64,000 bases of DNA from assembly GCA_951213105.1 (NCBI GenBank), contig OX578144.1, positions 81,690,301 through 81,754,300 of the forward strand. The letters run 5' to 3'. The notes beneath the pieces are model-generated. The model saw nothing but the letters and a program-made list of their open reading frames with translations, was not told where the DNA came from and ran no database searches. The first letter of the stretch is position 1, and each line of letters opens with the position of its first letter. The position numbers were made by a program, and so were the translations under genes. Positions 22,690 to 34,632 of the stretch are shown piece after piece. The stretch comes from Amaurobius ferox. Its lineage: Eukaryota; Arthropoda; Arachnida; Araneae; Amaurobiidae.

Positions 22690-23135
22690 GGTCGCTTGAT
22701 AGTGAGACAAATATGGCGGCCCCAAATTTGTTGGGACCCCTAAATTTTGTATGTGATACATTTTAAGCAGAAATAATTTTTAATTTTTAAGAAACAATAA
22801 CATTTATGAAGTAAATCTTCCTAAAATTAAAGCATAAAACTAAAATCAAGAAAAGTATTCATTGAAAATGATTTTTTTTCTAAAATTTCAGAATATAGGC
22901 ATTTTGTCTCCTTAAAAATATGTCAAGATCTTTAAATATTACACATCCTTTTAATTCTTAATATATTGCTTTAAAGTAAAAAGTATGAAAGTCTACATGT
23001 GCAAATGAGCCTTCGACGATGAGGTCTCGAGCCCCCAAATTTGTTATATGATGGTGTTTTGTGTGCCATCAGTGTATGGGGACCCCAAAATACTGCTTGG
23101 CCTTGGGCCTCTCTTTATCTTAATCGGGCCCTGGA
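22690..23135. mobile_element. Possible degraded hAT-like element ends
   Basis: GGCGGCCCCAAATTTGTTGG near 22715 and AGCCCCCAAATTTGTTATAT near 23030 are near-direct matches. The right edge ATCGGGCCCTG (23123-23133), read in reverse, starts CAGGGCCCGAT, the form of some hAT termini. I see no target duplication, so this is tentative. Confidence 0.25.
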
Positions 23136-23589
23136 TAGGATTAGAACTTTACAAGTTTTGGGGTTTTTTTTCGGGAGTCTGTCACAGAGGGTACGTATAT
23201 AAGTCTGTTAACGAGCAACGGGATGTGATACGATTAACTGTTAATACGTCAACTGTTTTGATAATGCAATCTTTTTGTTTGTGAATTAGTTGAACATTCT
23301 GTTACTGTTGTATTACATTATATTTGACGGGTGTTTGGTGACTTCGCTAGATATCTAAATAATTGTTAACTATATCTTGTTCCCGTTTATGCTTATTGCT
23401 GCTTAGAACAAAACGTGAGTTATTCAGGAATTTGGACTCATCCTCATGTACTGCAGTTAAAAATTCTCTAGGCTTCTAGATAAGTAACCAAACAACCGTA
23501 AGATTTACTAAAACGACAAATAAATGATCAACTATAGTCCACAAAGAAGATTAGTTTATCAAATCAGTGGCGAATAATTATTGTGGCGT
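23136..23589. other. Unassigned, no feature seen
   Basis: Includes 'GTTCCCG..TATGCTTATTGCTGCTTAGAACAAAACGTGAGTTATTCAGGAATTTGGACTCATCC' near 23388-23445, a faint resemblance to the LTR-G 3' end. It is too short to call. Confidence 0.3.
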
Positions 23590-23900
23590 GGCTGTCAAGT
23601 AGCAACCGATAAAGTATAACCGATACTTATTGCCTTCATTATAACGCGTTTCACCCGTTCTTGGTGTCGAATGTTTTTAATTTGACAATGCTCTAGAAAT
23701 TTATAATTGGTATTTTTCGGCTATCCCGGTTTGTTGTTATCCTAACTTATATATCCCGTTGTTATCCTTTGCTCGTTGTCCCAACTTTTTATATTCTCCG
23801 CTAAGAGCGTTGCAATAACTTTTATTCGATCGAGCATGATCGAGCAATTGAGATAATGAAGAATTTTTCCTAAGAACTCCTCTATAGTCGAATTAAGGAA
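23590..23900. mobile_element. Foldback family, single arm (FB4)
   Basis: 'TTATTGCCTTCATTATAACGCGTTTCACCCGTTC', 'GACAATGCTCTA' and GTTGCAATAACTTTTATTCG follow in the order of the right arms of FB1 and FB3. I see no opposing left arm nearby. Confidence 0.5.
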
Positions 23901-25011
23901 AGAAACTAACTTAAACAAAATGAAAATGTCTCTTGAACTTTCCCCAATGCTAGAAAAAATTCTCAAATTACCTTGAAACACGAAAGGTTAACGGTGAACG
24001 GAAAGCTAAATAAAAAGCTTAAGGTAGCTTAAATTTGTCAAGTACAATTGTCTTTGAAGTCTTGCAATCTCAAAGGAACGAATTTTCTCAATTTTGTTTC
24101 AAGGGGGAAATCTTTGAACTACCCGTCATTTAAGCGGGGGTTTAAAAACCTGGCTTTAAGTTTAAAAGTCTGGGACTCTTGCGGACTAAGTGACAAATGC
24201 AAAGGGAAATAAAATACTTGAATGAAATTGTTTCATCCACATTATTTCATATACCATTCTATGTTAAAAAGGAAATTTCTATATATTTCAAAACTCAGTA
24301 TATTTATTTTCACACAGTATTCTATAAAGAAGTAATGCTTTAACCAAAATTTTCGAAATCACGATTTGGACAGAAAAGTGAGTTTTAAGACATTTTGCAT
24401 TTTGAAGACTTTAGAAAAATATGTCATCTGTGTATTGCGAGGTCTGTATAATAATCGTAGTTAAAATTTTTCTCAGTTTGACATTTCGATTATTTTAGTT
24501 ATTTTTCATTAACAAATACTTTATTGGTTCCGGTTAAGTAGAGTAATCAGAGAATCAGTCAACCAAGTTTCTGAGATTTTGTTGGTAAGGCAAGATCAAG
24601 CATTTGGATCAGTCGTAGAAAGAATGAGGAATCAACGATTCGTGTATCGGTGTGAGATCAGAAGAAGGTCGATGAGTAGCAAGTATGGGTTCTTGCAGGA
24701 GATCGTAAGGCGCGGAAAAGAACCCTCTTAAGAAGAGGAATTGAGAGAGAAATGGTGCTCTATCCGTCAAACCAAAAGTCGGCAGTAATTGGACCTGCTT
24801 AAGATAAAACTTTGCATATTATTAAGTGCGTACGATAGAACGCGAGTTTCGCGTATATACATTACCAAGCACAGTAAGGTTAAGTATGTCCAATTAAAGT
24901 TTAACGACGATTGTGCAATACGATATCTTTTAACTGTACAGAATCTTTATTTAAAACGCCAGTAGCTGTCCCTGTCCTAATTGTGTCAATAAATCAGTCA
25001 ATTGAGTCAAT
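23901..25011. other. Unassigned, no feature seen
   Basis: The 3' part (about 24540-25000) has an LTR-like texture, with GTCAATAAATCAGTCAATTG just before the Tc1 coding remnant, but neither an LTR pair nor a target duplication is evident. Confidence 0.3.
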
Positions 25012-25487
25012 AAATCCGGCCGCATTTGTGGAACGCCACACCGCACGACAACGCGGCATCATGGTTTGCGGCGCCATCGCCTACGATAGCAGATCACCTC
25101 TGGTCCGTGTTGAGGACGCTATGATGGCCAAACGATACGTGGATGACTTGTTGCGGCCGGTGACACTACCCTTCATTCAGAGGGTGGCCAATGCCATTTA
25201 CCAACAGGATAACTCCCAACTACACACGCCAACATGCCCTGCAAGGCACCCAGATGCTTCCATGACCAACAGTCTCCCCTGGTCTCTCACTAATCGAACA
25301 CGTCTGGGACGTAATTGGAAGTCGCTTGTGTTCGCTGCCACAGCCGTGTTTAGAAGACGAACTCTGGCAAATGGTTGACAGAGAATAGGCAACCATCCCT
25401 CATGACACCATCCGCACTCTCATTGACTCTGTACTAAAACGTGTTGCTGCCTGTATCGCCGCCCGTGGTGGTCCTACAACCTACTGA
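25012..25487 (+). pseudogene. Tc1-like transposase, C-terminal part
   Basis: The frame opens NPAAFVERHTARQRGIMVCG, continues with AYDSRSPLVRV and AKRYVDDLLRPVTLPF, then IYQQDNSQLHT, the catalytic QQDN.R.H region with its Asp. A shift follows. The next motif reads SPGLSLIEHVWDVIG in another frame, so the SPDLSPIEHVWD Asp is Gly but the Glu remains. The last part reads TIRTLIDSVLKRVAACIAAR and GGPTTY before a stop, the normal C-terminus. The N-terminal ~180 residues are absent. Same family as the 5' half at 63430-64000. Confidence 0.82.
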
Positions 25488-25640
25488 TCAGACGGTGTCA
25501 TCGCTCAGTGTATAGGTGTATCATTTTGCAATGAACATCAGTTATTGTTCGTTGCTGTCTCTCTCTGTTTGCGGATTTTCATCACTTTCTGCCCACTACT
25601 TCTTGGTGTCTCATTTTCACTGTCAAGTAGTGTATATTAC
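25488..25640 (+). repeat. Tc1 3' non-coding region and right inverted repeat
   Basis: Read in reverse, this ends TGACAGTGAAAATGAGACAC + CAAGAAGTAGTGGGCAG, which pairs with the left end of the Tc1 copy at 63428-63470. The outer border is near TATA at 25632. Confidence 0.65.
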
Positions 25641-26282
25641 ATGATGACATAGAAATCTACTTTTAAATTTATTCAGCTGTGAATTAAACGCGCACACTAT
25701 CTACGAAAAACTTATGTGTCATGGAAATGAAGGTTTTTATTTTCAACGGAAAGTACTTTATACAAATTTGCTTTAGATATTTTTCCAAGGGAAAAATACT
25801 TTTTTTTCGAATTGCAAATTTTCAGTAATTTCTTTGAGTAAACATTTTACTTGAGAACATTTTACTTGAAGTTGAGATTTTCCTGCCGCTCAATTTTTTT
25901 TTTTAAAACTCATTTTATTCTTTGGTTGTTTGTAGTCGTATTTTTGAAGCCTTTTTTTTTCACGTTTAAAAGCCATTTAATAGTGCAGTGCAATTTTTAT
26001 ATTTTTTCCCGACACATTTTTACTTTTGCATACTGTTGTACAGAAAAATTACTGTTTCATTAAAAATTTTCCAATTCGAGATCTGATAAGTTGGAACCTT
26101 CTTAGATCCATTTTGAACGCTTTTGGAAAGATGTCCGTGTATGGGTGTGCTTGTGTGTGTGTTTGCGCGAGTGTGTATATCTGTCCATATATGTGTATGT
26201 ATGTGTGTATATATGTATGTATGTTTGTGTATGTATGTGTGTATGTAGGTGTAGATAAATTCGATCAGTAAGGAAAACCAAA
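25641..26282. other. AT-rich, with a TG/TATG microsatellite
   Basis: No coding signal. (TG)n/(TATG)n repeats occupy about 26130-26250; frames on both strands there are repeat translations. Confidence 0.5.
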
Positions 26283-28352
26283 TTATATTTCAAAAGTAAA
26301 CAGTTGCAAAAATAAAATGAAACTTTAATACAATACTTTGTCATACAGGATGTTTCAAATCTAAACAGTTGCAAAAGTAAAATGAAATTTTAATACATTA
26401 CTTTATTATACAGGATGTTTCAAATGTAAACAGTTTAACAGTTGCAAAAATATAATGAAACTTTAATACAATACTGTTGTGATACAACCATTCAAAGGAC
26501 TTAAATAAAGAAAATAAAATCAATTGAACGATTATATCTCAACACCTGATTGGGTCGGACACTCACATACAATTAAAAAGGGAAATTAATTATTTTAAAT
26601 ATTTAATGTAATGGGACCGTATAGTGGGGAATAGAATTTTGAATATAAAGCAATGCGTTGTGTAATTAAATATTAAACCATTTTGTATGTGAGCGCCTAA
26701 AATTACCTACCTGTAATTTAATCTAATCTTTTTATCAAAGTTGCAATCTGTTCTTGTAATATGATCAGACGTAAGTTGATTTAAAGTTCTTTATGTGAAA
26801 TGTCTCAATCAATATGAAAACTTAGACCAAGTATATGTGCAAAGTCACATGTTCCATGATTATGATGATCACATTTTAGGACACCTTTTCTACTACACTT
26901 AAAGTTCAAACTCACTTGGTAGAAGGAAAATGAGATACTAGCTGAGCACAATTCCAAAAGATTCCACAATGGTGATGGCTACATCCAGAGCCCCATTTTT
27001 CGTTAAAGTTAAGTTTAAACACATAGTGCGAAAGAAAATAATGGAATAATGTCTGGACGCAATTCCACAATGTATAATGAAACTGTACACTGAAATACCA
27101 ATATGCACTTTGCTGTATAATAATATATTTTAACAATGTAGATCAAATGACAAAATATTTTTTATCTTCATGATGACTTATTAACTCGTTTTTATTTTTG
27201 CTGAGGACCAGTCTTTTAGAATAATTCACTAAAAGCAGTGAAGGATGGTCATAATAATTATGTCGAATTAACGTCCGACATAACAATTCCAATAAAGACT
27301 CCTAAAACCATAAATGCATAGTAAATTGACAAAAGTCAAATCCACAGATTATATTCATAGAGGCAATGCTGCTGTCAACTGAGAAATAAATAGAATTTCT
27401 TTAACTTGGCTCAAATAATTTAATAAATAGTAATCAATGAGGTACTTAATGTATTAATCAATTACATGAAATCCACTTGACAATTTTACACTCCTGCATT
27501 TTTTTTACCTTGTCAGATACACATTACACTAGAAATAAATTCAAGAAATTCATACTCAATTCATAAACAGAGACACCAAACAAATATGTTGATTTCAATT
27601 CATAATGATTTCACATTTTAGAGTACTTAAAGTTCACATAAGGAACAAAAATGGCAAAAAGAAGCACGAGGCACCCCCCCAAAGGGGAGACCTCACCTAT
27701 ATCACCTTCACACTCCACCAATTTCCGAGAGAAGAGAGCGTGTCAGCACTTTTTTTGCACAAGGGAAAATCTCCCGCCTAAAACCGGACGTTGCCATACC
27801 AGATAAAACAAACTCCTGTTCAACCAGGGAGGTCAAAATTGAGACAGAAGAAAACAAGTTTCCGTGTCTCGCCTACCAATTGAAACAGTGTGCGCGTATG
27901 CAGTCATATTTAAAAGGGGCGTACACTGTACGAATAAAAACATGAACTGATAGCAGCACGTTATAATTAAAGTTAATAAAAGAGTCAATTGGTCTATTAA
28001 TGGATATATAAAATAAAAGCAATTTTGAATAGAATAATTTGGAATAATAAATTAAGTAAAAATATAATATTTAATGAATTATAAAAAAAAATGTTAATTT
28101 GGAATAATAAATAAAAAGTGTTGTGACGTGTCACAACAAATACTTTGTTATACAGGATGTTTCAAATGTAAACAGTTCAAAAATAAATTGAAACTTTAAT
28201 ATAATACTTTGTTATACAAGATGTTTCAAATGTAAACATTTTCCACAATAAAATGAAACTTTAATACAATACTTTGTTATACATGATTTTTCAAATGTAA
28301 ACAGTTACAAAAATAAAATGAAACTTTAATACATTACTTTGTTGTACAGGAT
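26283..28352 (+). repeat. 75-bp tandem repeat array, split by an LTR
   Basis: About three units lie at 26283-26474 and three more at 28139-28352. The unit reads ACAGGATGTTTCAAATGTAA + ACAGTTGCAAAAATAAAATG + AAACTTTAATACAATACTTT and so on. Both halves are in the same phase and orientation. The split is a clean LTR insertion, not two arrays. Confidence 0.82.
26475..28138. mobile_element. Solo LTR of 1,664 bp
   Basis: It begins TGTTGTGATACAACC and ends GACGTGTCACAACA, with 8-bp terminal inverted repeats TGTTGTGA/TCACAACA. A 5-bp duplication AATAC lies at 26470-26474 and 28139-28143. A promoter-like TATTTAAAAGGGGCG lies near 27909 and AATAAA near 27933, suggesting the U3-R order runs left to right. 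The short frames inside do not match known proteins. A C run (CACCCCCCCAAAGGGGAG) is at 27670. Superfamily unknown. Distinct from LTR-G and from the LTR at 17401. Confidence 0.82.
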
Positions 28353-28927
28353 GTTTTTAAAAGATTGCATGACGAGATACTTCTGGAACGATTGGTCGTA
28401 GACCCATAGTTTCAATTTAAGAGATACTTTTAATTAAGATAGATTATCATATGCAAATTTTGATAATGTGATACCTTTGAGTAAAAAATTAGAAAATGTA
28501 ACTTGCATACGAGTCCTTTAGAAAAAATAAAAGAATTAACTACAGAAATATTTTCTATGGCTCAAAGAATCAAATAAAAAGTTTCATTCTCATACGATCA
28601 AAATTACCCGAGATATCATTAATTTAAAATTTTCGACAGATAACTGAGGACTGTTGAAGGCCCAGACCACACGACCAACCCTAAGGCTAACTGTGTGGCC
28701 GGAAAAAAACTGAGGACTGAGGACTGTGTAACATTTTTGCAAAACATTGTTACGGAATTGTTTTATCTAAACGGAAACATTGTTTTATCTACGGAAACAT
28801 TGTTTTATCTAAAAAAATTCAATTTTTGTACGACCTCTGAAATCTCTGTTTTCGCCGTTCTTTCTTTAATAGTATCAAAGTGGTTTAGTTCCTATAATTT
28901 GGATAATTATTCTCACAGTCAGTTTTT
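28353..28927. other. Unassigned, with a SINE 3' fragment at 28655-28705 (minus)
   Basis: AGGCCCAGACCACACGACCA at 28658 matches, in reverse, the SINE 3' region seen at 58115-58160. A segment at 28345-28445 resembles the DNA after Family B copy B2 (31560-31620). A 20-bp direct duplication with ACGGAAACATTGTTTTATCT occupies 28771-28812. Confidence 0.4.
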
Positions 28928-30563
28928 ACTTTCCCTATAGTACATGGTAAAGTGTAGGGGGGGGGTATTGAAATCGTGTCGAAAATAGCAAGTCGAGTTT
29001 TCGATGAATCTACACGTTTTGAGACCTCCAGAACACAAGAAGTCTATTTTTGGTGTGACGTCTGTGTCTGTATTTCTGTATGTATTTCTCTGTGTGTGTG
29101 TGTCTGTCTCTGCAATGTATGTATCCACTCTAACTTAAAAACTAATTGCCCAAATTTTGCGAAATTTTATAGGTAAGTTACTTATGGGCGATTCTGGTGC
29201 TGATTAGATTTTGGTACGATTCGGGATAAAAAAAATCCTTCCTTTCTTTACGAAATGGCCCGAAAATATTGCATGTATCCGCTCTAGCTAAAAAGGTAAT
29301 TGACCAAATTTCACAAAATTTGGTAGATATGTCCCTTTTTGGTTATCCTGGTGTTGATTAGCTTTTTAGTATGCTTCGGAATAAAATAACCTGCCTTTCT
29401 TTACGAAATGGCTTGCAAAAATTGCATGTGCCCGCTCTAGCTAAAAAATTAATTGACCAAATTGCACAAAATTTGGTAGATATGTCCCTTTTTGGTTATC
29501 CTGGTGTTGATTAGTTTTTTAGTATGATTCGGAATAAAATAACCTGCCTTTCTGTACGAAATGGCCCGCAAAAATTGCATGTGCCCGCTCTAGCTAAAAA
29601 GCTAATTGACCAAATTTCACAAAATTTGGTAGATATGTCCCTTTTTGGTTATCCTGGTGTTGATTAGTCTTTTAGTATGATTCGGAATAAAATAACCAGC
29701 ATTTCTTTACGAAATGGCCCGCAAAAATTGCATGTATTCTCTCTAGCTAAAAAACTAATTGACAAAATTTCACGAAATTTGGTAGATATGTCCCTTTTTG
29801 ATTATCCTGGTGTTGATTAGCTTTTTAGTATGCTTCGGAATAAAATAACCTGCCTTTCTTTACGAAATGGCCTGCAAAACTTTCATGTGCCCGCTCTAGC
29901 TAAAAAGCTAATTGACCAAATTTCACAAAATTTGGTAGATATGTCCCTTTTTGGTTATCCTGGTGTTGATTAGTTTTTTAGTATGATTCGGAATAAAATA
30001 ACCTGCCTATCTTTACGAAATGACCCGCAAAAATTGCATGTGCCCGTTCTAGCTAAAAAGCTAATTGACCAAATTTTACAAAATTTGGTAGATATGTCCC
30101 TTTCTGGTTATCCTGGTGTTGATTAGTTTTTAGTATGATTCGGAATAGAATAACCTGCCTTCTTTACGAAATGACCGGCAAAAATTGTGAAAATCTGAAA
30201 TAGAAGTCTATGTATGCTCAAATATGTCAATTAAATACTTATTTTATACGCAATTTTTGACGAGGAAAATAATAAGCTCAATCCCATTACTCTAGGACTC
30301 TGGAGATATTTTAGTTTTTTCGCATTCTTGCTGCGCCACCTTTGAAATTACGCCCAGTTACCAAATGAAAACGAAAATTGAATATTCAGTGAATATTCAG
30401 TGAATATTCAGTGTCAAAGTGAATATGCAGTGTCAAATAATGATACGTGTTATTTTGCGCAATTTAACTCAAGTGATTAAATTATTAAAGAAATATAAGA
30501 AAAAGAATATATAAGAAAAAATGAATTGGAGTCTGTGGGGAATCATGTGCTGCCCATATCAGA
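28928..30563 (+). mobile_element. Family B element, copy B1 (expanded)
   Basis: It starts ACTTTCCCTATAGTACATGG and carries GTCGAAAATAGCAAGTCGAG and 'GACGTCTGTGTCTG', then seven copies of a 153-bp module. It closes with the family tail ATCATGTGCTGCCCATATCA. The start hairpin, the middle block and the tail are related to Family A, so B is a sister subfamily. No protein is encoded. Confidence 0.8.
29114..30190 (+). repeat. Seven tandem 153-bp modules inside B1
   Basis: The marker CTCTAG/CTCTAA falls at 29128, 29282, 29435, 29588, 29741, 29894 and 30047, i.e. one spacing of 154 and five of exactly 153. Neighbouring units differ at only a few positions. B2 and B3 each carry two modules. Confidence 0.92.
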
Positions 30564-30766
30564 ATTTTCATATTAGAGAACAGTTTTTTTTTAAAGTCTT
30601 TAAATGAATAAGGAACAATTTGCTAATTTGAATTAAATTCTATGTAGATGACTAATTTCTATGTGGAGCGCCCGTATAAAAAGTTCAATATTGCTCTACT
30701 TTACTAAAGCGTGTCACGTGACGAATACTATCGTAGTCTGAAAGTCTGTTTTATTTGAAGCATTTT

Positions 30767-31555
30767 ACTTTCCCTGCAATATATGGTAATGTATAGGGAA
30801 AGAATTGGAATCGTGTCGAAAATCGCAACTCGAGTTTTCGACGGATTACACGTTTTGAGATCTCTAGAATACGAAAATACTATCTTTAGCATGACGTCTG
30901 TGTGTGTGTGTCTGTGTGTCTGTCTGAACAATGTATGTATCCACTCTAACTCAAAAACTAATGGATCCAATTTTATAAAATTTGGTATGTAAGTCACTTG
31001 AGTGTGACACTGGTGCTGATTAGTTTTTGGTACGATTCAGAAAAGAAGAATCCACCTTTTTTGCGAAATAGCCAGCAAAAATGTCATGTCTCCACTCTAG
31101 CTGAAATACTAATTGACAAACTTTCACAAAATTTGGTAGATACGTTACTTGTGGGAAACTCTGGTGCTCATTAGATTTTGGTACGATTCGGAAAAGAACA
31201 ATCTGTATTTTTATACTAAATGGCCCGGCAAAAATCGCCAAAATCTAAATAAAGACTACGTATGTTCAAATGTATCAATTAAATGCTTGTTTTATGCGTA
31301 ATTTTCGACGAGGAAAAGAATAAGAACAACTCTTACTCTAGGACTAACCGTTCTCGAGATATTTGAGATGTTTCACATTTTTGTTATGTCGCCTTTGGAA
31401 AAATATCCACATACCAAATTAAAACAGAAATTGAATTAAAAATGCAAATTTAGTGTTATTTTGTGCAATTAAACCCAATTTAATAAATTATTAAAGAAAT
31501 AAAGTAGAAATGAATTTGAGTCTGTAGGGAAAGTCATGTGCTGCCCACATCAGAT
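30767..31555 (+). mobile_element. Family B element, copy B2
   Basis: It runs from ACTTTCCCTGCAATATATGG, through GACGTCTGTGTGTGTGTG, two modules and a 'CGAGATATT' segment, to GTCATGTGCTGCCCACATCA. This is the standard ~790-bp form of the family. Confidence 0.85.
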
Positions 31556-31988
31556 TTTTTTATATTGGAGACGTGGGTCTACGATCCATCGTTCAAGTGA
31601 TATTTAGTAGTGCAATCTTTTTGAAATGCTCTGTATAAAATTCGCTATGGAATCAGTTTTTCTGAAATTTACCCGTTATTTCTCTGCAAAACAAATAAAA
31701 TGAGAAATAACGTAAATGGTCCAATCTGTTCGATAAGGTGGGTGGGTTCCATAACGTGGGTAGTCTGTAGGGAAAGTCATGTGCTGCCCACATCAGATTT
31801 TTTTATATTGGAGTCGTGGATCTACGATCCATCGTTCAAGTGATATTTAGTAGTGCAATCCTTTTGAAATGCCCTGTATAAAATTCGCTATGGAATAAGT
31901 TTTTCTGAAATTTACCCCTTATTTCTCTGCAAAACAAATAAAATGAGAAATAACGTAAATGGTCCAATCTGTTCCATAAGGTGGGTGG
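31520..31988 (+). repeat. 243-bp tandem duplication spanning the B2 end
   Basis: Units begin at 31520 and 31763. Each contains the last ~35 bp of Family B (GGAAAGTCATGTGCTGCCCA) plus about 190 bp of flank including GATCCATCGTTCAAGTGATA. The units are nearly identical, so the event is recent and postdates the B2 insertion. Confidence 0.9.
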
Positions 31989-32270
31989 CGGTGGAGGCAC
32001 AGAGGATCTTATGGGTCCCCTTCATATGAAATTTGGTTTTCGTTCTGTGTTTTTCATCTCTTCAACTTTTAGAAATTTCTTTTAGAAACTGGAGATTTTT
32101 AAAGTTTTTCTAACTTTTAAAACCGGTTGGTGTGAAACTCCGTTGATTGTCACCTGGAACTCATGGTTTGGAGATTTTGCTGTCTCCTCGTTAGTGGCTG
32201 AAATATTTGAACTCATGGGGTGCTTTAGTAGAGTCCCTTTCATCAGTTTCTTTCTTTCTAGTTGGCTATT
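31989..32270. other. Unassigned, no feature seen
   Basis: Moderate AT content with no recognised repeat end. Confidence 0.4.
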
Positions 32271-32890
32271 GCTTTCCCTACATGCATAGTATAACGTTTA
32301 CGGTAAGTATTGTGACGGAGTTGAAAATTCGAATTCATGTTCTTAACGAAAGAGTACGTTTCAAGCGTCCGTGACCTCGAATTGAACGCTTTTGAGGTGA
32401 TGTCTGTGTGTGTGTAAGTGTGTCTGTACGTAAGCCTGTGGAGATGATATCTCACGAACGAATGGCGCGAAATCTCGAACGAAATCTCTTTCGAACGAAA
32501 TCTTGAACAAAATTTCAATCAGTGAATACTTCAAGCATATTGGTTTTGAACAAAATCGACGGTTCGGACCCCCTCCCCACCCGAATTGTCGAATGAAATT
32601 TTGAAAGAATCACCAAAAATAGGAACTTTCGTAAATAATCACTTCTTATGCAATTTCTTATTAGAAATAGTTGATACAAACTTTATAATGTTAGCATGAA
32701 CAATTATCGAGATATTAGACTATTTTCAATTTCATTTATTAAAATAAAAAGAAGAAAGAAAAAAATCACATAAAATTAAAAGGTGTTAACTATTGTGAAA
32801 TATGTTCCCTGTTCATATGTAATATGTGATAAATTTATTAACATCATTTTTGTGGATCTAGTTCGTTCCATTCACGAGAGAAGATACTAT

Positions 32891-32940
32891 GTTGTTGTTG
32901 TTGTTGAAACCCAGACCGTCCGACCTACCAGAAAGGGAGA
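32891..32940 (-). mobile_element. SINE 3'-end fragment, (CAA)n tail
   Basis: (TTG)n followed by AACCCAGACCGTCCGACCTA + CCAGAAAGG is the reverse complement of the 3' end of the 5S/tRNA SINE. AGAAGATACTATG flanks it on both sides (32878 and 32938), a 13-bp target duplication, so this is a complete short insertion rather than a decayed full element. Confidence 0.75.
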
Positions 32941-33254
32941 AGATACTATGTGTAATACTTCTGTATTTTGACGCCTAACAATTCGCCATCAGTCATTTAT
33001 ATATAAGACATGCTCTTCCATTCGTTTCTGCAAAGCTTGGTGATAAAGTTAGCAACTAATTTAGAGAAATATAGCCAACTTGACGATATTTCACCTCAGA
33101 TTGATGAAAATATCGTTAAAATTGCAAAAATGATGCTAAGGTAGCAAAAATGACGCCAAATTGATAAATAGATTATTAAATTATTTTAATATACGGACTA
33201 TATTGCTTATTGCGGATGCTATCAATATTGATAATTGTCATTTAGCGGTGTCTG

Positions 33255-33450
33255 AAATATAAACGAATTGAGTACTTCTAAATGACTTGAGTACTTCGAA
33301 ATAAATGACTTGAGTACTTCGAAATGATTTGAGTACTTCAAAATAAATGACTTGAGTGCTTCAAAATGACTGGAGTACTTCGAAATAAATGACTTGAGTA
33401 CTTCGAAATGATTGGAGTACTTCGAAATAAATGACTTGAGTACTTAAAAA
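33255..33450. repeat. Tandem repeat, AAATGACTTGAGTACTTCG unit
   Basis: About eight 19-23-bp units in two alternating forms (with and without AATAA), inside A9. Confidence 0.85.
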
Positions 33451-33638
33451 CATTGTGTCGTAGATCTTATAGATCATTTTTTCACTGTAAAAGAACTAAA
33501 TTAACTAAACATATGGAGAACGTTATGTGCTGCCTACATCAGATTTTTTTTACAAAACACGCTAAGTACATTTAATGTTTTGACTTAATTTTTTATCGAA
33601 AACAGACGCTAATAGCTAAAACAAAATATCCCGGCTGC

Positions 33639-33832
33639 AACTTTGCAAACTTATAATATCGACCCCGTAACAAAACCTAAGAGCCAATTTTTTTTTTATT
33701 CAGACTACTATTTTCGGTGCTAAGCTCTATATATAACTTTGCAAACTTATAATATCGACCCCGTAACAAAACCTAAGAGCCAATTTTTTTTTATTCAGAC
33801 TACTATTTTCGGTGCTAAGCTCTATATATTGT
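33639..33832. repeat. 96-bp tandem duplication
   Basis: Two nearly identical units start AACTTTGCAAACTTATAATA at 33639 and 33735. Confidence 0.92.
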
Positions 33833-33889
33833 TAAACAAAATAAAATTTGTTAAAAAGAGTAGCAGCTTAATTTTTTAAGAGTTTCCAT

Positions 33890-34372
33890 GTAATTGACAG
33901 GCTTAAATGCTAGTTTAAACATTAAATGTATTGATTCTGTAAAAAAGTTAAATGGGAAATGTTCAGTATGTTTTCGAGAAAATATCTCCGCCTCATTAAA
34001 GTATTGAGGAAGTAATTACAGTCACCTGCAAGAGCTGTTAAACATTTCCGAACTTTTTAATGCACATATTAGAAGTATTACATGCAATATAACTGAATGC
34101 ACGCATACAGTATTGAAAATTGTAAATTTATTGTTATTGAAATTGCTGCTAAACATAAAATAGATCAGGAAAAACAAACTGAAAACATCTATCCGATACG
34201 ATAGTTAATGCATGTCGATTAACTTAACTACCGAATTGATGTGATAGATCTTTGACATGAATTGGACGAATACGAGTAAGAATGGCATTTCTTGTAAATT
34301 GGCGAAGGAGCAGTTAAAGTTGAGATTAATGAATTTTCACTATTGTAGAAATAATTAACATAATATTGTACA
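33890..34372 (+). repeat. Direct repeat, left copy, next to FB3
   Basis: About 470 bp that recur at 36760-37225 with conserved blocks AAAGTTAAATGGGAAATG, TCATTAAAGTATTG.GGAAG and CGATTAACTTAACTACCGAA. It ends exactly where the FB3 left arm begins. No coding content. Confidence 0.75.
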
Positions 34373-34632
34373 AGGTTCCCAAGAATGTCCTTTAGAACCT
34401 CAATAACTTTGTAAGAAAATGTCTATGAGTGTACACGTTGGGTCTATATATAGCAAAGTGCCCATCCTCTATCGAATAAAAGTGATGTGAACGCCCCCAG
34501 CAGAGGATTTAAAATGTTAGCATAATTGTTAAGAAAATGCCTAGAAAATTGTCTAGAAAATGCTAGGTCAAGTCCAAAAGATCATGCCGCCCACAAAGCA
34601 ATGAGGTACCCTCTCCTGGTCTTCTACTAGAA

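Larger units (their letters stand above)
32271..33544 (+). mobile_element. Family A element, divergent copy A9
   Basis: It starts GCTTTCCCTACATGCATAGT and shares TATTGTGACGGAGTTGAAAA, the (TG)n at 32404-32420, and the terminus TATGTGCTGCCTACATCAGA. It is older than the other copies. It contains a SINE tail fragment (32891-32940) and a tandem block (33255-33450). Confidence 0.75.
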
